Assembly (NCBI RefSeq): GCF_015704865.1
Contig: NZ_JADQTO010000013.1
Location: 34,637-98,636, forward strand
Length of the DNA stretch: 64,000 bases
Direction of reading: 5' to 3'
Source of the DNA: Actinoplanes aureus
GTDB lineage: Bacteria > Actinomycetota > Actinomycetes > Mycobacteriales > Micromonosporaceae
Position numbers and translations under genes: made by a program. A model generated the notes under the pieces. That model worked only from the letters and a program-made list of their open reading frames with translations, was not told where the DNA came from and made no database searches. The stretch's first letter is position 1. Each line of letters begins with the position of its first letter. Below, in pieces: positions 61,316-64,000 of this stretch.

Positions 61316-62626
61316 ATGTGGATTACTCGCCGAAGGGTGCTCTCACTGATCACCGGGGTGGCGCTCGCCGCCACCGGACTCGCCGCACCGGCCGCCGCTG
61401 AGCCCGTGCCGGCCGGCGCCGAACCGCGCCCGGCCATCTTCATTCATGGCAGCGCCGGATCCGCGATGCAGTTCCGCACGCAGGCCAAGCGCCTGGCGAG
61501 CAACGGCTACCCGATCGACGTGATCGAGGCGCACGAGTACGACTCGCCCAACATCGCCACGATCATCACCTCGGTCTACGCGGACCTCGACTCCCGGATC
61601 ACCCGGCTGCTGGCCGCCAGCGGCGCGGACCGGGTCGACCTGCTCGCCCATTCGCTGGGCACCTTCGTGACCCAGGGCTACCTGAACAGCTCGCCGGCCC
61701 GTGCCGCGCGGGTGGCGCACTACGTCAACCTCGACGGGCGGCCGGCCGCCGCTCTGCCGGGTGGCGTGCCGACCCTGGCAATCTGGGGTGAGGGCGATCC
61801 GGCGCGTACGGTGGCCGGCGCGACGAACGTCCACTTCCCCGACCAGTCGCACACCCAGACCGTGTCGTCGGAGGAGTCGTTCCGGGAGATCTACCGCTTC
61901 CTGAACGGCCGGGAGCCGCGTACCACCAGCATCGTGCCGCAACGTGACGTGCGGGTCTCCGGCCGGGCGGTGCTGTTCCCCAGCAACGCCGGGGTGGGTG
62001 AGGCGGTCGTCGAGCTGTACCCGGTGAGCCCGCTGACCGGGCGGCGCCTGACCAGCCGGCCGGCCCGGGTGCAGCCGGTACGAGCCGACGGCTCATTCGG
62101 CCCGCTACCGGTCCTGCCCTACGCGCGGTACGAGTTCGCGCTGGTCCGGACCGGGCAGGCGACCCATCACTTCTACTTCGAGCCGTTCCTCCGGTCGGAC
62201 TCCTTCGTACGGCTGCTGACCAGCCGGCCCGGTGAGGGCATCGGCGCGCTCGTCGACACCAGCGACCGGCACACCGCGCTGACCTTCCAGCGGCAGAAGG
62301 AGTGGTGGGGCGACCAGGGTGACGAACTGTGGATCAACGGTAGGAACATCCTGAACGGCGCGAACGCGCCCCGGAACAAGCGGGTCATCGGCGTCTTCGT
62401 CTTCGACGACGGCAGCGACGGCGTGACCGACCTCACCGCGCCGTTGCCGGAGTTCTTCGCGGTGACGTTCATGACCGGAATGGACGTGTTCATCCCGGCG
62501 GCGCAGCAGCGGCTCGGCACGGTCAAGATCGTGTCAAGGCAGCGTGGTGGCGGTTTCAGTGCAATGCCGGTGCCGAACTGGAAGTCCAGCGAGCACCGCG
62601 TCTCCATCGAGATCAACGATCATTGA
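61316..62626 (+). CDS. Secreted lipase-like alpha/beta hydrolase
   Basis: 436 residues; ATG behind GGGAGGG; signal peptide to about residue 28 (APAAAEP). The hydrolase domain has the HG motif in IFIHGSAGSAMQF and the nucleophile elbow AHSLGTF. The rest of the triad includes Asp in WGEGDPAR and His in FPDQSHTQ. The C-terminal half (about 215-436) holds beta-rich domains (QRDVRVSGRAVLFPSNAGVGEA), as in AFL-type lipases with accessory domains. It should hydrolyse lipid or ester substrates outside the cell. Confidence 0.83.
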   Translation: MWITRRRVLSLITGVALAATGLAAPAAAEPVPAGAEPRPAIFIHGSAGSAMQFRTQAKRLASNGYPIDVIEAHEYDSPNIATIITSVYADLDSRITRLLAASGADRVDLLAHSLGTFVTQGYLNSSPARAARVAHYVNLDGRPAAALPGGVPTLAIWGEGDPARTVAGATNVHFPDQSHTQTVSSEESFREIYRFLNGREPRTTSIVPQRDVRVSGRAVLFPSNAGVGEAVVELYPVSPLTGRRLTSRPARVQPVRADGSFGPLPVLPYARYEFALVRTGQATHHFYFEPFLRSDSFVRLLTSRPGEGIGALVDTSDRHTALTFQRQKEWWGDQGDELWINGRNILNGANAPRNKRVIGVFVFDDGSDGVTDLTAPLPEFFAVTFMTGMDVFIPAAQQRLGTVKIVSRQRGGGFSAMPVPNWKSSEHRVSIEINDH

Positions 62627-62630
62627 CAGG

Positions 62631-62664
62631 GAACACCGGGCGCGGAAAACTGCGCCCGGTGTTC
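62631..62664 (+). terminator. Terminator of the lipase-like gene
   Basis: GAACACCGGGCGC and GCGCCCGGTGTTC form a perfect 13-bp stem around GGAAAACT, five bases after the lipase stop. It has no T tail. Confidence 0.85.
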
Positions 62665-62699
62665 TACACAAGGAGCTCCGCGCGACCGTCATACACAGC

Positions 62700-63341
62700 A
62701 TGGTGAAGTTCGGTGTGCGGGTGGCCTCGGCGGCGCTCCTGGTGGCTGGAGCGGCCGCCGGTGTCCACCTCGGCGACATGCGGGACGTGCCGCGGACGCA
62801 GAGCGCGGCAGCGGTCGAGGACGCGCTGCTCAAGGACCGGCACAACCGCAACATCGCGGCCCGGGCGTACCGGGCGCAGGCCGAGGCGCAGGCGGCGGTC
62901 AAGGCGGCCGGCCAGGTCAAGGTGGCGGCCGGGCAGGCTCGGGCACTGGAGCAGAAGCGCAAGGACAAGGTCGCGGAACAGGCGAAGCCGACCGGATCGG
63001 TGCCCTACACCGGCAAGATCCCGGAGTCCTGCGGCGAGTTCAAGGGCAACCGCGCCACCGGCTGCGCGCTCATGCTGAAGAAGGGCTTCGCGATCGCCGA
63101 GTTCGGCTGCCTGGACCGGCTGTGGGATCACGAGAGCGGCTGGAACCACCTGGCCGAGAACCCGAACTCCGGCGCCTACGGCATCCCGCAGGCCTTCCCC
63201 GGCACCAAGATGGCCTCGGCCGGTGCGGATTGGCGGATCAACGCGGCCACTCAGATCACCTGGGGACTCGGCTACATCAAGGGCCGCTACAAGTCGCCGT
63301 GCGGCGCCTGGACCTACTGGCAGAACCACCACTCGTACTGA
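62700..63341 (+). CDS. Secreted SLT-type lytic transglycosylase
   Basis: 213 residues from the ATG at 62700; AAGGAG lies 25 bases upstream, so the true ribosome site is unclear. A signal/anchor (ASAALLVAGAAAGVHLG) is followed by an Ala/Gln/Lys-rich coiled stretch (about 40-98). The catalytic domain contains the Glu in RLWDHESGWNHLAENP and YGIPQAFPGTKM, with a C-terminal GLGYIKGRY. It should cleave peptidoglycan glycan strands outside the cell. Confidence 0.88.
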   Translation: MVKFGVRVASAALLVAGAAAGVHLGDMRDVPRTQSAAAVEDALLKDRHNRNIAARAYRAQAEAQAAVKAAGQVKVAAGQARALEQKRKDKVAEQAKPTGSVPYTGKIPESCGEFKGNRATGCALMLKKGFAIAEFGCLDRLWDHESGWNHLAENPNSGAYGIPQAFPGTKMASAGADWRINAATQITWGLGYIKGRYKSPCGAWTYWQNHHSY

Positions 63342-63371
63342 AGGCGCGGCGTTTCCGGCAACCGTCTCCGC

Positions 63372-64000
63372 ATGATCAGTGAGGAGATCTGCCCGGCCGA
63401 GCCGTGGCAGGTGCGGGAGACCCGCCTGGACCCGGACCTGCTCGCACAGACCGAGTCGGTCTTCGCCCTGCCGAACGGCTATCTCGGCCTGCGCGGCAAC
63501 CTCGACGAGGGCGAGCCGTACGGCATCCCAGGCACCTATCTCAACTCCTTCTTCGAGGAGCGGCCGCTGCCCTACCCGGAGGGCGGCTACGGCTACCCCG
63601 AGCAGGGTCAGACGGTCGTCAACGTCATCGACGGCAAGCTGATCCGGCGGCTCGTCTCGTTCACGCAGCGCTCGGTCGCCGCCGTCGTCTACGAGGTGGA
63701 GGCGGTCGACCGGCAGGTGCGCGTCACCGTGCAGTCCGGTCTGGAAGCCGGCGAGGAGCAGGTGAAGGTCTCCGACGACCCGCGGGTCGCGGCCGCCCTC
63801 GAACACCCGCTCGAGGCGGTGGAGCAGGACGCCGAGCAGCACGGGGCGGTGCTGCTGCACCGTACCCGCCGGAGCGGCCTGCTGATGGCCGCCGGCATGG
63901 ACCACATCGTCGAGGCCCGCGGCGACCACCAGGAGGAGACCGACGTGGGGGCCGACAGGGCGCGCCCGCCCGTGGGCGCCCAGCAGGCGCCCCGCGCGCG
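63372..64000 (+). CDS. GH65-family glycoside phosphorylase, 5' part, with an apparent internal deletion
   Basis: The frame is open from the ATG at 63372 to the window end (209 codons seen). The N-terminal GH65 signature is present: EPWQVRETRLDPDLLAQTE, FALPNGYLGLRGNLDEGEP, TYLNSFFEERPLPY. Compared with actinobacterial GH65 proteins as remembered, GKLIRRLVSFTQRSVAAV joins two segments normally separated by about 50 residues. The catalytic centre lies beyond the window. Family members phosphorolyse trehalose, maltose or related disaccharides. Whether this copy is active is doubtful. Confidence 0.85.
   Translation, partial: MISEEICPAEPWQVRETRLDPDLLAQTESVFALPNGYLGLRGNLDEGEPYGIPGTYLNSFFEERPLPYPEGGYGYPEQGQTVVNVIDGKLIRRLVSFTQRSVAAVVYEVEAVDRQVRVTVQSGLEAGEEQVKVSDDPRVAAALEHPLEAVEQDAEQHGAVLLHRTRRSGLLMAAGMDHIVEARGDHQEETDVGADRARPPVGAQQAPRA

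Noticed and set aside
1..64000. CRISPR array, rRNA operon or secondary-metabolite cluster
   Set aside because: No regularly spaced repeats, rRNA motifs or biosynthetic megagenes were seen.

Overview
The window is high-GC DNA (third codon positions almost all G or C) with genes typical of a filamentous, soil-living actinomycete. GH54, GH12/CBM2, GH43-like and GH65 enzymes, PBP-type cell-wall enzymes, ATPase-less sugar ABC importers, DUF574 methyltransferases, a DUF6082 protein and a stray cheW together point to Micromonosporaceae, Actinoplanes-like. That placement is an inference from gene content; no rRNA gene is present to settle it.

Region 1 (1 to about 10.4 kb) looks like accessory DNA. 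It opens with the 3' end of a secreted glycosidase-like gene and a GH54 arabinofuranosidase. It then becomes gene-poor and decayed: a truncated IS481-type transposase, a SUKH-4-like immunity gene, an APH-fold kinase, two small membrane proteins, a solitary cheW, a frameshifted chloramphenicol-phosphotransferase-like gene and a multiply frameshifted remnant that shares a repeated segment with a second remnant. The stretch ends at the 3' end of a tRNA with no 5' half (10350-10395) followed by a terminator. This is the expected scar of an integrative element inserted at a tRNA 3' end.

Region 2 (10.8-22.4 kb) holds a lipoprotein, a SIR2-like NADase candidate with a frame break near its 3' end, a DUF6082 protein, an Abhydrolase_9 membrane hydrolase, a DUF1269-like protein and a bifunctional PBP. 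Next comes a signalling module: a membrane Ser/Thr kinase whose ectodomain resembles the secreted protein encoded divergently from it, translationally coupled to an FHA-HTH protein.

Region 3 (22.7-33.3 kb) is carbohydrate metabolism: a four-gene coupled operon (class II aldolase, CbbY-like HAD phosphatase, DhaL, DhaK) next to a GAF-LuxR regulator, a truncated hydrolase, an ABC sugar importer without ATPase, a secreted PQQ-type propeller and a DUF574 methyltransferase.

Region 4 (33.3-50.8 kb) carries conflict-type and poorly described systems. These are a small EspC/WXG-type secretion-substrate cluster, a TPP enzyme, a two-gene DrmD helicase plus DrmMI-like methylase pair without the remaining DISARM genes, a nucleoside deaminase, a GH12 endoglucanase with a palindromic operator, and a tightly overlapping operon of a Ycf46-like AAA ATPase, a DUF1257 (Ycf35-like) protein, a DUF2997 protein, a ComEA-type HhH membrane protein and an NrdG-like radical-SAM protein. 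This last operon is the best candidate for an undescribed system.

Region 5 (50.9-64 kb) has a GH43-like Tat-secreted protein divergent from a LacI regulator, with two matching operator-like palindromes between them. The LacI gene leads an operon with an FAD oxidoreductase and a second ATPase-less sugar importer. It is followed by a MerR regulator, an immunity-like orphan, hypothetical proteins, a secreted lipase-like hydrolase, a lytic transglycosylase and the start of a GH65 phosphorylase gene that appears to lack an internal segment. No CRISPR array, rRNA gene or intact tRNA gene was seen.
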